39,898 nucleotides of DNA, from positions 1 through 39,898 of the forward strand of contig DVLJ01000174.1 in NCBI GenBank assembly GCA_018715565.1, in the 5' to 3' direction. Source of the DNA: Candidatus Ventrimonas merdavium (lineage in GTDB: Bacteria > Bacillota > Clostridia > Lachnospirales > Lachnospiraceae). Below are positions 5,786 through 14,326 of this stretch, piece by piece; within the stretch, counting starts at the first letter, position 1; each line of letters starts with the position of its first letter. The position numbers and the translations under genes were made by a program. The notes under the pieces are model-generated. The model made no database searches. It saw only the letters and a program-made list of their open reading frames with translations, and was not told the origin of the DNA.

Positions 5786-8281
5786 ATGAAACAGATCATA
5801 AAGCGGATAGGGATCTTATTTGGGATCTTTGCAGCGGCGCTGCTGGTGTATCTGGTAACTGCCCGGCGGGCAGACCAGGGGGGGCAGAGCATCTATGTGG
5901 ATATGGGGGAAGCTACGCTCCCGGTGCTGGAGGTAGAGATGTTCGGACGGCGGATGAACCCGATGGTAGGGTACTGCCAGGAGATGGACAATTCGGCGGC
6001 AGCTGCCAGCCTGACCATCCTGCCGGAGGACCGGGCGCTCACTATTTATGTGGAGGGAATGGAGGACCCGGTCTCGGCCATCCGCTATGAGATCCGCAGC
6101 ATGGACCGGGAACGGCTGGTGGAGCGGACCCAGGTGGGATCCTGGGAGGAGACGGAAGACGGTCTGAAGGCGGTCCTGCCGATCCAGAACCTGCTGACGC
6201 CAGAGCAGGAGTACCTGCTCCGGATCGAACTGGATACAGAGCTCCATGGCCAGGTGTTTTACTATACCCGGATCCTGGAGACTGCGGATACCACGGCTCA
6301 GTCCATGCTGGACCTGGCGGCGGATTTTTCCGCCCGCACGTTTGATTATGATGCGGCCGGAGGGCTGGTCACCTACATCGAGCCTACGTCCACCCAGGAC
6401 AACAGCTCCCTGGGGACCACCACGATCCATTCCAGCTTTTCCCAGCTGACCTGGGGGAACCTGGATATGGAGCCGATCAGCCCGGTCCGTATGACTCTCT
6501 CAGAGCTGGACGGCATCATGTGCAGCGTTCAGCTGGCGTACCTGGCCCAGAGCACGCCCGGCGAGGCGTCCGGCGGCGAGGCGGCGGAGGGAGATGTGTA
6601 CGAGGTGGCGGAAAGCTTTACCATGAAGTGGAACGAGCTCCGCACCTATCTGATGGATTATGAGCGGCGGGTGGATCAGATCGTCCAGGGGCGGCGGGCA
6701 GATTATGCCGGCAAGCGGATCCTGCTGGGCATCACCAATGACGACCGGGTGGGAGTAGAGAGCAGTCCGAACGGGAAGATCCTGGCTTACCGGGCCAACC
6801 GGGACCTATGGAGCTACGATCAGTCCGAGCGGCGGGGGGTGAAGATCTTTTCCTTCCGGGGAAGCGACATGAAGGATCTGCGCAACAGCTATGCCCGCCA
6901 CGACATCCGGATCCTCTCCGTGGAAGACAGCGGAGATGTGGATTTCCTGGTATACGGCTACATGAACCGGGGCAACCACGAGGGGAATGTAGGGATCGCC
7001 GGGTATCATTATGACGCTGGGAGGAATATGCTGGAGGAGCTGTATTTTATCCCCTACTCCGGTTCCTACGAGGCGCTGGAGCACGATCTGGACCAGCTGG
7101 CCTACCAGACGGAGGGCGGCATGCTCTATCTGTATATGGATCACGCGGTATTCGGCGTGGATCTGAAGAGCCGGGAGAACATGGTGGTGGCGGACGCCCT
7201 GGAGGAAGGGAGCTTTGCCGTCAGCGCCGACGGCAGCCGGATCGCCTGGCAGGAGGGCGGCAGCCGGTTCGGCTCTCCTGCCGTGAACCTGCTGGACCTG
7301 GAGACGGGGGATAAGCGGGAGATCCGCGGAGAAGCAGGAGAATTTGTCCGGGTGCTGGGCTTTGTGGACCAGGACCTGGTCTACGGCGTTGCCGGAGAGG
7401 ACGACAGCTGGATCATCAACGGCCGGGTAGAGGACCTGCCGATGCGGTATCTGCGGATCATCAACGAGCAGATGGAAGAGGAGACCCGCTATGAGCGGGA
7501 GGGATATTACATCGCAGGCGTTGAGGTAGAGGACAGCCGGGTGCATTTAAACCGGATGTCCAAGACGGGACCGGGCCGGTATGTGACCGTGATGGCGGAT
7601 ACCATCGTCTGCAATGACGAGATGGGACCAGGGCCCTTAGACGGCATCGGCTGGTATGTGTCGGAGGAAAAGGGCCGGGTGTATTTTGTCCAGCTGGATC
7701 AGGAGATCTCCGGTTCCAAGGGCGTGCACCTGACGGTTCCCCGCCGGGTCCGGTGTGAGAACGCGGACTGGCTGGAGTTAAAGTCCAACTATCAGGTGGA
7801 CGGCATGCGCTTCTACGCATACGGCGATGGGCATCTGCTGGAGGTGAGCTTAGACTTTACCGAAGCCGTGCAGGCGGCCTATGATAGGATGGGATATGTG
7901 ACCGACCAGGACCACCGGATCCTGTGGGACCGGGTCAACCGGGGCAGCCAGAGGAACTTGTCCGACGGGGTCACCGCGGCGGAGCTGATCCTGCGGAACT
8001 TAGAAGGCCTGGAGGAAAGCAGGGTGTTAGACAACGGCACCATCGTGATCGACGGGCGGGGCTGCACCATGGCCCAGATGCTCTATTTCATCGACCAGGG
8101 ACAGCCGGTGATCGCCTATACCGGCGAGGGAAGCTATCTGATCCTGACCGGGTTCGATCCGTATAATGTGACCGTATACGATCCGGCGGCCGGAGCATCC
8201 TATAAGATGGGCCTGAATGACGGCGAGGCGTATTTTGCCCAGCGGGGCAATGACTTTATCTGCGCGGTCCGGCCCCAGTAA
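5786..8281 (+). CDS. Large membrane-anchored protein of unknown function with propeller-like middle and degenerate C39-like C-terminus
   Basis: An 831-aa protein that I do not recognise as a named family. Residues about 8-24 form one membrane segment after a short basic N-terminus, so the bulk should be outside the membrane. The first third has beta-rich, Ig-like text (LTIYVEGMEDPVSAIRYEIR). The middle (about 310-600) has blade-like pieces such as FAVSADGSRIAWQE, resembling TolB or WD-type propellers. The last about 110 residues (ILTGFDPYNVTVYDPAAG) look like the C-terminal half of a C39-like cysteine peptidase fold, but the position where the HxVVVxGYD histidine is expected reads SYLILTGFD, so it is probably inactive. 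It has its own promoter and sits just upstream of murA, which hints at, but does not prove, an envelope role. AAAGGA precedes the start. Confidence 0.7.
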   Translation: MKQIIKRIGILFGIFAAALLVYLVTARRADQGGQSIYVDMGEATLPVLEVEMFGRRMNPMVGYCQEMDNSAAAASLTILPEDRALTIYVEGMEDPVSAIRYEIRSMDRERLVERTQVGSWEETEDGLKAVLPIQNLLTPEQEYLLRIELDTELHGQVFYYTRILETADTTAQSMLDLAADFSARTFDYDAAGGLVTYIEPTSTQDNSSLGTTTIHSSFSQLTWGNLDMEPISPVRMTLSELDGIMCSVQLAYLAQSTPGEASGGEAAEGDVYEVAESFTMKWNELRTYLMDYERRVDQIVQGRRADYAGKRILLGITNDDRVGVESSPNGKILAYRANRDLWSYDQSERRGVKIFSFRGSDMKDLRNSYARHDIRILSVEDSGDVDFLVYGYMNRGNHEGNVGIAGYHYDAGRNMLEELYFIPYSGSYEALEHDLDQLAYQTEGGMLYLYMDHAVFGVDLKSRENMVVADALEEGSFAVSADGSRIAWQEGGSRFGSPAVNLLDLETGDKREIRGEAGEFVRVLGFVDQDLVYGVAGEDDSWIINGRVEDLPMRYLRIINEQMEEETRYEREGYYIAGVEVEDSRVHLNRMSKTGPGRYVTVMADTIVCNDEMGPGPLDGIGWYVSEEKGRVYFVQLDQEISGSKGVHLTVPRRVRCENADWLELKSNYQVDGMRFYAYGDGHLLEVSLDFTEAVQAAYDRMGYVTDQDHRILWDRVNRGSQRNLSDGVTAAELILRNLEGLEESRVLDNGTIVIDGRGCTMAQMLYFIDQGQPVIAYTGEGSYLILTGFDPYNVTVYDPAAGASYKMGLNDGEAYFAQRGNDFICAVRPQ

Positions 8282-8302
8282 TGTGCAGGAACACCCGTTC
8301 CC

Positions 8303-8330
8303 TTTACAAATCCCATTTATGTGGTATAAT
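8303..8330 (+). promoter_or_regulatory. Promoter upstream of murA
   Basis: TTTACA (8303-8308), a 16-nt spacer and TGG-TATAAT (8322-8330), an extended -10. It leaves an AT-rich leader of about 140 nt before the murA start. Confidence 0.8.
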
Positions 8331-8476
8331 CATTAAGAATCTTATGAAGATAAATCAATAGAAAATTAATGATTTCGTAAATATTATAGACGGTAAGTCC
8401 GATTTTGATAGAGGGATCCCTTCCTGAAAAGGGACGGGAGAGCGTGAAAAGGGAAAGAAGCAGTCAGAGGTGTGGA

Positions 8477-9769
8477 ATGAATCAATTTATTATGAAAGGC
8501 GGCAATCCGCTGGTGGGCGACGTAGTCATCGGCGGAGCGAAGAACGCCGCTCTCGGCATTCTTGCGGCGGCCATCATGACCGATGAAGATGTGGTGATCG
8601 AGAATCTTCCGGACGTGCGGGATATCAACGTCCTGTTAGAGGCCATCCAGGAGATCGGAGCCCGCGTAGACCGCCTGGACCGGCATACGGTCCGGATCAA
8701 TGCGTCCAGCATCCGGGAGGTTTCCGTGGACGATGAGTATATCCGGAAGATCCGGGCGTCCTACTATTTTATCGGAGCCCTTCTGGGCAAGTATAAGAGC
8801 GCGGAGGTGCCGCTCCCCGGAGGATGCAATATCGGGAGCAGGCCGATCGACCAGCATCTGAAGGGATTCCGGGCGTTAGGCGCCAGGATCGACATCGAGC
8901 GGGGAGCTGTCGTGGCCCACGCCATTGACCTGGTAGGGAGCCATATCTACCTGGACGTCGTATCTGTGGGCGCGACCATCAACATCATGATGGCGGCGGC
9001 CCTGGCAGAGGGACAGACGATCATAGAGAATGCGGCCAAGGAGCCCCATGTGGTGGACGTGGCCAACTTCCTGAACAGCATGGGAGCCAATATCAAGGGC
9101 GCCGGCACGGATATCATCCGGATCCGGGGCGTGCGGAGGCTCCATGGGACGGAATATTCCATCATCCCGGATCAGATCGAGGCGGGCACCTTTATGTGCG
9201 CCGCGGCGGTGACCCGGGGAGATATCACGGTGAAGAATGTGATTCCCAAGCATCTGGAGGCGATCTCGGCGAAGCTGGTGGAGATCGGATGTGAGGTCCT
9301 GGAGGGAGACGACGAAGTCCGCGTGGTAGGACGGCCCCGCCAGCATTCTACCAATATCAAGACCCTGCCGTATCCTGGGTTCCCCACGGATATGCAGCCC
9401 CAGATGGCGGTGACCCTGGCTCTGGCCGAGGGCACCAGCATGATCACGGAGAGTATTTTCGAGAACCGGTTCAAATATGTGGATGAGCTGTCCCGGATGG
9501 GCGGCAATATCAAAGTAGAAGGCAATGTGGCGGTGATCGATGGCGTCAAGGGCTTCACCGGAGCCCAGGTAGAGTCTCCGGACCTGCGGGCAGGAGCGGC
9601 CCTGGTGCTGGCCGGACTTTCCGCGGACGGCATCACCGTCGTAGACGAGATCGGTTATATCCAGCGGGGCTATGAGTGCTTTGACGAGAAGCTGCGCCAG
9701 CTGGGAGCCGTGATCCAGGTGATCGACTCCGAGAAGGACGCCCAGAAGTTCCGTTTGAAGGTAGGCTGA
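8477..9769 (+). CDS. murA: UDP-N-acetylglucosamine 1-carboxyvinyltransferase
   Basis: A 430-aa enzyme of the EPSP synthase fold that transfers enolpyruvyl from PEP to UDP-GlcNAc, the first committed step of peptidoglycan synthesis in the cytosol. It has the N-terminal GGAKNAALGILAAA stretch (19-32). The PEP-reactive loop LPGGCNIGSRPID contains the catalytic cysteine at about residue 117, the residue alkylated by fosfomycin in other MurA proteins, so a Cys-to-Asp resistance change is absent. C-terminal motifs PTDMQPQM and ESIFENRF are also present. I choose ATG 8477, with AGAGG 6 nt upstream; the longer TTG start at 8405 would add a basic tail not found in the family. Firmicutes often carry two murA copies, and which paralog this is cannot be told. 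Confidence 0.95.
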   Translation: MNQFIMKGGNPLVGDVVIGGAKNAALGILAAAIMTDEDVVIENLPDVRDINVLLEAIQEIGARVDRLDRHTVRINASSIREVSVDDEYIRKIRASYYFIGALLGKYKSAEVPLPGGCNIGSRPIDQHLKGFRALGARIDIERGAVVAHAIDLVGSHIYLDVVSVGATINIMMAAALAEGQTIIENAAKEPHVVDVANFLNSMGANIKGAGTDIIRIRGVRRLHGTEYSIIPDQIEAGTFMCAAAVTRGDITVKNVIPKHLEAISAKLVEIGCEVLEGDDEVRVVGRPRQHSTNIKTLPYPGFPTDMQPQMAVTLALAEGTSMITESIFENRFKYVDELSRMGGNIKVEGNVAVIDGVKGFTGAQVESPDLRAGAALVLAGLSADGITVVDEIGYIQRGYECFDEKLRQLGAVIQVIDSEKDAQKFRLKVG

Positions 9770-10110
9770 TCCGGAGCAGATCCGTATGGCGGCGCAGGCA
9801 GCAGGACCGGAGGACCGGACAAGGACCGGCTGCAGGGCAGCGGGAGCAGGAAGGCCAAAAGCGGCCGCATATATCAAAATGATCCGAAGGGAGCGCTGTG
9901 GGATCGCCGGAGCAGGCGGTCCCCGACGGCGCCCCTTTGTTTATTTTGGGCCTGGGTTAAAGTTTTTGTTTTGAATCCGTAAGTAAATCGTTATGGACTG
10001 TACATATTCTGGTCATGAATTGCCGGTATCATGGTATTATACAATCAACAGGAGTATGACCAAAGAAGTGTTTTAAGAAAAGAAAACCCGATAAAAGGAG
10101 GAGAAGCAAT
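9770..10110. other. Intergenic region between murA and the wall-binding protein gene
   Basis: 341 bp with no convincing gene. It holds a hairpin (9900-9923), a T-rich run near 9936-9950, and then an AT-rich stretch with promoter-like text (TGG-TATTAT at 10032-10040, no clear -35) about 70 nt before the next start. The 62-aa ORF at 9786..9974 has no ribosome site and low-complexity composition. Confidence 0.6.
9900..9948 (+). terminator. Probable murA terminator
   Basis: GGGATCGCC pairs with GGCGGTCCC (one G-U) around a 6-nt loop. A T-rich tract (tttgtttatttt) follows after about 12 nt, so the hairpin-to-U distance is longer than usual. Confidence 0.45.
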
Positions 10111-11118
10111 ATGATGTTATGGAAAAAAGGTTTGGCGATGGCATTAAGTGCCGGCATGCTGGCGGCGATGGCGACGGGGACGGCGTTGGGAGCAGAGACG
10201 CGGACGAAGATCAGCTCCGTGACCCTGACGATCGATTCCAACGTGGAGGTAGGAGATGAAAGCGGCGATGTGAACGTTACCACATCCGATACGACCTACC
10301 GGGTAGATGATATCGAGATCGTGAATGATTACGGCGACTGGTCCGACGGGGACGTGCCTCAGGTGAAGATCACCCTGGAGGCGGACGACGACTATTACTT
10401 TGGGTCCATGAGCTCCAGCAAGGTGAAGCTGCGGGGCGATGACGCCAAGTATGTAAAGTCCAGCAGAAAGGAGAGCAGCTCCATCCTGGAGGTCACCATC
10501 AAGCTGGACGCTCTGATCGGAAGCCTGGACATCGAGGACGTGGCCTGGGAGTATGATGAGTCCACGACTGCGGTATGGGAGAGCGCTGATGGCGCGCAGA
10601 GCTACCAGGTACGCTTGTACCGGGGCAGTAGCTCTGTAGGCGAGACGGTGACGACCAGCGGCACTTCCTGGAATTTCGCAGACCGGATCACCAGAGAAGG
10701 GGAATATTACTTCAAGGTGCGTTCCGTAAGCCGTGAGAACGACAAGGGCGAATGGTTCGAGTCCGATTATATCTATGTCGATGAAGAGATGCTGGCAGAC
10801 ATCCGGGCCGGCCGGTACGGAAGCGGCTCCAACAGCTCCAGCACCTCCGCCACTCCCGGGACCACCAGCGGCAATCAGTGGATCCTGGACAACGTAGGCT
10901 GGTGGTACCGTTTTGCGGATGGTTCCTACCCGACCAACGGATGGCTCCTGATCAACGGCGCCTGGTACTGCTTCGACAGCGTGGGTTATATGCGGACCGG
11001 ATGGATCCAGTCCGGGAACGCCTGGTACTACTGCGATACCAGCAGCGGCGCGATGCTGACCAACACCAGAACGCCGGACGGCTACTATGTGGACGCCAAC
11101 GGCGTGTGGATCCAGTAA
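10111..11118 (+). CDS. Exported FN3-like protein with C-terminal cell-wall-binding repeats
   Basis: A 335-aa secreted protein. A signal peptide covers residues about 1-28 (WKKGLAMALSAGMLAAMATG, cleavage near ALGA-ET). Residues about 29-150 form an acidic, beta-rich domain I do not recognise. Residues about 155-225 look like a fibronectin-III-type module (AQSYQVRLYRGSSSVGETV). After a Ser/Thr/Gly linker, the last about 80 residues are three choline-binding-type wall repeats (GWWYRFADGSYPTNGW, AWYCFDSVGYMRTGW, AWYYCDTSSGAML). These repeats hold proteins non-covalently to the wall; the true ligand is unproven here. The FN3-like plus repeat part is paralogous to the gene at 27303. It is followed directly by a strong terminator and so is probably monocistronic. 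The start follows AGGAGGAG. Confidence 0.83.
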   Translation: MMLWKKGLAMALSAGMLAAMATGTALGAETRTKISSVTLTIDSNVEVGDESGDVNVTTSDTTYRVDDIEIVNDYGDWSDGDVPQVKITLEADDDYYFGSMSSSKVKLRGDDAKYVKSSRKESSSILEVTIKLDALIGSLDIEDVAWEYDESTTAVWESADGAQSYQVRLYRGSSSVGETVTTSGTSWNFADRITREGEYYFKVRSVSRENDKGEWFESDYIYVDEEMLADIRAGRYGSGSNSSSTSATPGTTSGNQWILDNVGWWYRFADGSYPTNGWLLINGAWYCFDSVGYMRTGWIQSGNAWYYCDTSSGAMLTNTRTPDGYYVDANGVWIQ

Positions 11119-11167
11119 GGAGTAAGGAAATTTAGAACAGCGGATGACGGATAGGTCATAACCGTGA

Positions 11168-11217
11168 CGCCCCGGCGTGAGGGCCTGCAGAGGCAGGTCT
11201 CACGCCGGGGCGTTTTT
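11168..11217 (+). terminator. Strong intrinsic terminator
   Basis: A perfect 14-bp stem CGCCCCGGCGTGAG / CTCACGCCGGGGCG with further inner pairing (GCCTGC / GCAGGT), followed by TTTTT. It ends transcription of the 10111 gene. Confidence 0.95.
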
Positions 11218-11282
11218 GCTGTGTGTGAGGGAGGAAAGGACCGGCTGGACCAAGTTCCTAATGGTCTCCTGTCCAGCCTCGC

Positions 11283-11418
11283 CTTGATGGCAGTCCCGTC
11301 TTGACGGCAGTCCCATCTTGACGGCAGTCCAGCCTTGATAGCAATCCCCTCTTGACGGCAGCCCCGTCTTGATAGCAGTCCCCTCTTGACGGCAGCCCAG
11401 TCTTGGCAGCAGTCCCGC
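11283..11418. repeat. Eight-copy 17-bp tandem repeat directly after the IIC stop codon
   Basis: Eight head-to-tail 17-bp units of the form CTTGA(C/T)(G/A)GCAGTCCC.T run from 11283 to 11418, ending 2 bp before the stop codon of the minus-strand permease gene. Units differ at three to five positions, mostly alternating ACGGC and ATAGC. Seventeen is not a multiple of three, so this is a non-coding minisatellite in the 3' region of the permease transcript. Confidence 0.92.
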
Positions 11419-11420
11419 CC

Positions 11421-12443
11421 TTACAGGTCCAGCTTCAGATCCCCATCGCCGATCCATCCGATCCTGCGGAAGAACTGGCCGAACAGCCAGGTAAGGACGG
11501 CGGGGAGGACAAAGCAGATGAGCAGGATGCCCAGCCACATCCAGGCGCCTCCGCCCATGGCGGTGTAGATGCCGATCGGTCCTACCAGACCGCAGGTGCC
11601 CATGCCGGATCCGGCGGAGATATTCTCCAGGCGGAAGAGGCAGGTAGCCAGGGGGCCGGTGACCATGGAGGCCAGGGTGGGCGGCAGCCAGATGCGGGGA
11701 TTTTTCACGATGTTCCCCATCTGGAGCATGGAGGTCCCCAGCCCCTGGGCCAGGAGCCCGCCGGTGCCGTTTTCCCGGAAGCTTAAGATGGCAAAGCCGA
11801 TCATCTGGGCGCAGCAGCCCGCCGTAGCGGCTCCCCCGGCCAGTCCGTCTAAGTTCAGCATGATGCAGATCGCCGCGCTGCTGATGGGCAGGGTCAGGGC
11901 GATGCCAATCAGGGCGGATACCAGGATGCCCATGAAGAAGGGCTGCAGCTCTGTGCTGGTCTTTACCAGGTCGCCGAAAGCAGTCATAAAGGCGGAAATG
12001 CCAGGGCCCACAAACTGGGCGGCCAATACGCCGCTGATGATGGTGACGCCGGGGGTGACCAGGATGTCCACCCGGGTCTCCTTGGAGATCAGCTTGCCCA
12101 GCTCCGTGCCGATGATGGTGGAGATGAGGGCGCCTACGGGGCCGCCCAGGGCGTTGCCGGCGATGCCTACGGTGGCGGCGGAGAAGAGCACCAGCTGCGG
12201 GGCTTTCAGGGCGTGGGCAATGGAGATGCCCAGGGCGGCTCCCGTGGCGCTCTTGCAGTATTCTGCGATCGTGTTGAACAGGGCGATCTGGGTCTTTTCT
12301 CCCAGGGTGCCGAAGATGGTGCCGATGAGCAGGGACGCAAACAGGCCGAAGGCCATGGCGCCCAGCGCGTCGATGAGATAGGTCTTGGCGGAGATGCGGA
12401 TATCTTTCCGCTCCAAAAATGCTTTTACGTCGGTCCGTTCCAT
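11421..12443 (-). CDS. PTS-type sugar transporter subunit IIC-like permease, orphan
   Basis: A 340-aa polytopic protein with about 8-10 hydrophobic segments, resembling the stand-alone EIIC-like permeases found in Firmicutes (family PTS_EIIC_2). Typical text includes LIDALGAMAFGLFASLLIGTI, SAATVGIAGNALGGPVGA and LENISAGSGMGTCGLVGP. I start at ATG 12443, which has AGGAGG 7 nt upstream on the minus strand; the ORF-track start at 12488 lacks one. No IIA, IIB or sugar-metabolism gene lies nearby, so the substrate and even PTS dependence are open. A minus-strand promoter may lie near 12530-12560, and a small TTTGAC / GTCAAA inverted repeat (12490-12508) could be an operator. The 3' end runs into the 17-bp tandem array. 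Confidence 0.8.
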   Translation of the reverse strand: MERTDVKAFLERKDIRISAKTYLIDALGAMAFGLFASLLIGTIFGTLGEKTQIALFNTIAEYCKSATGAALGISIAHALKAPQLVLFSAATVGIAGNALGGPVGALISTIIGTELGKLISKETRVDILVTPGVTIISGVLAAQFVGPGISAFMTAFGDLVKTSTELQPFFMGILVSALIGIALTLPISSAAICIMLNLDGLAGGAATAGCCAQMIGFAILSFRENGTGGLLAQGLGTSMLQMGNIVKNPRIWLPPTLASMVTGPLATCLFRLENISAGSGMGTCGLVGPIGIYTAMGGGAWMWLGILLICFVLPAVLTWLFGQFFRRIGWIGDGDLKLDL

Positions 12444-12593
12444 GATAGGTCCTCCTGTGGTTTGAGATTGTGGGACAGAAAGGCACACATTTGACTTCCC
12501 AGGTCAAAGCAGTTGAGAGTAATACTACCACATTTTTGGAAAAAAGCAAAGAAAAACCGCTGACTTTGTTAAAGAAATAACGAAAACGCAGAA

Positions 12594-12622
12594 TGGAAAA
12601 AGCAGGAAGGATATGGTATACT
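12594..12622 (+). promoter_or_regulatory. Extended -10 promoter of metF
   Basis: TGG-TATACT (12614-12622) with a weak -35 (TGGAAA, 12594-12599) 17 nt upstream. It leaves a leader of about 30 nt, too short for a SAM or cobalamin riboswitch. Confidence 0.6.
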
Positions 12623-12658
12623 GGTCCTTACAGCAGACAGACGAAAGGAGAAGAGACA

Positions 12659-13516
12659 GTGAAGATCAGAGACATTTTAGCGGAGGGAAGACCAACCCTT
12701 TCGTTTGAAGTATTTCCGCCGAAGACGGAGGACCGGTTCGAGGCGGTGGAGGGGGCGGCCCTGGCTATCGCGGAGCTGAAGCCGTCGTTCATGAGCGTGA
12801 CCTACGGAGCCGGCGGGGGGACCAGCCGCTACACCGTGGAGATCGCCAGCGCCATCAAGGACCGGGGGGTGACGCCCCTTGCCCATCTGACCTGCGTTTC
12901 CTCCACCCGGGAGAAGGTCCGGGACGTGCTGGGACAGCTGCGGGAGCGGGGGATCGAGAACGTGCTGGCCCTGCGGGGGGATATCCCCAGGGACGGCCAG
13001 GTGGAGCACGACTACCGCTACGCCTCGGAGCTGATCGGGGAGATCCGCAGGATGGGAGATTTCTGTATCGGCGCGGCCTGCTATCCGGAGGGCCATGTGG
13101 AGTCGGAGAATAAGACGAAGGACATCCAGCATCTGAAGGAAAAGGTAGAGGCGGGCTGTGATTTTGTGACGACCCAGATGTTTTTTGACAATAATATCTT
13201 ATACAATTACCTGTACCGGATCCGGGAACAGGGCATCACGGTGCCGGTGATCGCCGGGATCATGCCGGTGACCAGCGCTTCCCAGATCGCCCGGATCTGT
13301 TCCATGTCCGGGACCTATCTGCCGTCCCGGTTCAAGGCGATCGTGGACCGGTTCGGAGACAACCCGGCAGCCATGAAGCAGGCGGGCATCGCCTACGCCA
13401 CAGAGCAGATCATCGACCTGATCGCCAACCGGGTGAACGGGATCCATGTGTATTCCATGAACAAGCCGGACGTGGCGGCCAAGATCCAGGAGAACCTGTC
13501 GGAGATCATAAGGTAG
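12659..13516 (+). CDS. metF: 5,10-methylenetetrahydrofolate reductase
   Basis: A 285-aa TIM-barrel flavoprotein that reduces 5,10-methylene-THF to 5-methyl-THF, the methyl donor for methionine synthase. Family motifs are clear: LSFEVFPPKTEDRF near the N-terminus (with the catalytic Glu), SVTYGAGGG, LAHLTCVS, NVLALRGDIP, YPEGHVES, TTQMFFDN and PVIAGIMPV. The start is GTG 12659 with AAAGGAG 9 nt upstream; the track's ATG 12593 overlaps the -35 region of the promoter and has no ribosome site. It heads a methionine-methyl-group operon with the activation protein and metH, all on the same strand with short gaps. Confidence 0.95.
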   Translation: MKIRDILAEGRPTLSFEVFPPKTEDRFEAVEGAALAIAELKPSFMSVTYGAGGGTSRYTVEIASAIKDRGVTPLAHLTCVSSTREKVRDVLGQLRERGIENVLALRGDIPRDGQVEHDYRYASELIGEIRRMGDFCIGAACYPEGHVESENKTKDIQHLKEKVEAGCDFVTTQMFFDNNILYNYLYRIREQGITVPVIAGIMPVTSASQIARICSMSGTYLPSRFKAIVDRFGDNPAAMKQAGIAYATEQIIDLIANRVNGIHVYSMNKPDVAAKIQENLSEIIR

Positions 13517-13585
13517 AGGCGGGCATACGGCAGCTGAGGATCCATACGGGAACAATAGGAAAATCAGGGAACATGGAGACAGGAT

Positions 13586-14302
13586 ATGGAGAACGGAGCA
13601 TGGAACTGGAACGACCGGGAGATCCGCCGGTATCTGGGCATGGGAGCAGGCGGGGAGGAAGCGCCGGAGCCGGTAAGGGCTCTGATCGAGGCATGTAAGG
13701 AAGAACTGATGTCGGCGGCGTCGCCCAAGGCGGTCTGGCGGGAGTTTTCTCTGACCTGGCGGGGGGATGGCTGGCTGGACTTTGGGTGCTTCCAGACCCG
13801 CAGCCGGGATCTTAGCCGGAATCTGCGGGACTGTACCCAGGCGGTCTTATTTGCCGCCACCTTAGGCGCTCAGGTGGACCGGCTGCTGGGACGGTACGGG
13901 AAGCTGGACGTCAGCCGGGCGGTGGTCCTCCAGGCGGCGGCAGCCTCCATGCTGGAAACGTTCTGCGACCAGGAGAATGAGCGGCTCAAGGCGGCGTATG
14001 CCCAAAAGGGGCTCTATCTGCGGCCCCGGTTCAGCCCGGGCTACGGAGATTTCCCCCTAACCTGCCAGCGGCCGATCGCGGCGGCCCTGGATCTGAACCG
14101 GCGGCTGGGGGTGACCCTGACGGAAAGCTTTTTGATGGCTCCGTCCAAATCCGTGACCGCAGTGATCGGCGCAAGCCCCATCCCGGGGAATTGCCGCATC
14201 CAGGGCTGCGAGGCCTGCAAAAAGACTGACTGCCTGTACCGGCGGGAGACGATCTCGAGTGGAGATCCATCCAGCGCGGGGATCCATCCAGCGCAGGAAT
14301 AA
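13586..14302 (+). CDS. Stand-alone methionine synthase activation (AdoMet-binding) domain protein
   Basis: A 238-aa protein matching the C-terminal reactivation domain of cobalamin-dependent methionine synthase, here as a separate gene as in many Clostridia. The signature RFSPGYGDFPLTCQ (residues about 150-163) corresponds to the AdoMet-binding RxSxGYG motif. SFLMAPSKSVTAVIG is the following conserved strand, and a Cys-rich end (GCEACKKTDC) is typical of the split clostridial form. It would use AdoMet and a reductant to re-methylate inactive cob(II)alamin on MetH. It lies between metF and metH, 24 nt before metH. The last residues are encoded by a 17-bp direct duplication. GGAG lies 7 nt before ATG 13586. 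Confidence 0.9.
   Translation: MENGAWNWNDREIRRYLGMGAGGEEAPEPVRALIEACKEELMSAASPKAVWREFSLTWRGDGWLDFGCFQTRSRDLSRNLRDCTQAVLFAATLGAQVDRLLGRYGKLDVSRAVVLQAAAASMLETFCDQENERLKAAYAQKGLYLRPRFSPGYGDFPLTCQRPIAAALDLNRRLGVTLTESFLMAPSKSVTAVIGASPIPGNCRIQGCEACKKTDCLYRRETISSGDPSSAGIHPAQE
14264..14297 (+). repeat. 17-bp direct duplication at the 3' end of the activation-domain gene
   Basis: GATCCATCCAGCGC(G/A)GG occurs twice in tandem (14264-14280 and 14281-14297), adding a few residues after the conserved domain and ending close to the stop codon. Confidence 0.85.
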
Positions 14303-14326
14303 ATCCAGAGAGGAAATGAGACAGCT

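Noticed and set aside
5758-6090. 110-aa ORF starting upstream of the 831-aa gene
   Set aside because: Overlaps the start of the larger gene in another frame and turns to Gly-rich shadow text after about 25 residues.
8876-9877. 333-aa minus-strand ORF over murA
   Set aside because: Antisense to a clear murA; composition rich in His, Arg and Gly; no motif.
9786-9974. 62-aa ORF between murA and the next gene
   Set aside because: No ribosome site; overlaps the terminator hairpin; low-complexity sequence.
11283-11418. CRISPR array
   Set aside because: Units are 17 bp with no unique spacers between them; a tandem minisatellite, not a repeat-spacer array.
11200-12549. 449-aa minus-strand ORF over the IIC gene
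   Set aside because: It is in a different frame from the real permease, lacks hydrophobic segments and is rich in Arg/His/Pro, typical of a shadow frame. Its C-terminus reads through the 17-bp repeat.
12593-12658. Longer metF start at ATG 12593
   Set aside because: The codon overlaps the -35 region of the predicted promoter and has no ribosome site; GTG 12659 fits the family N-terminus.
12623-12658. SAM or cobalamin riboswitch ahead of the metF-metH operon
   Set aside because: The leader is only about 30 nt and has none of the conserved riboswitch text.
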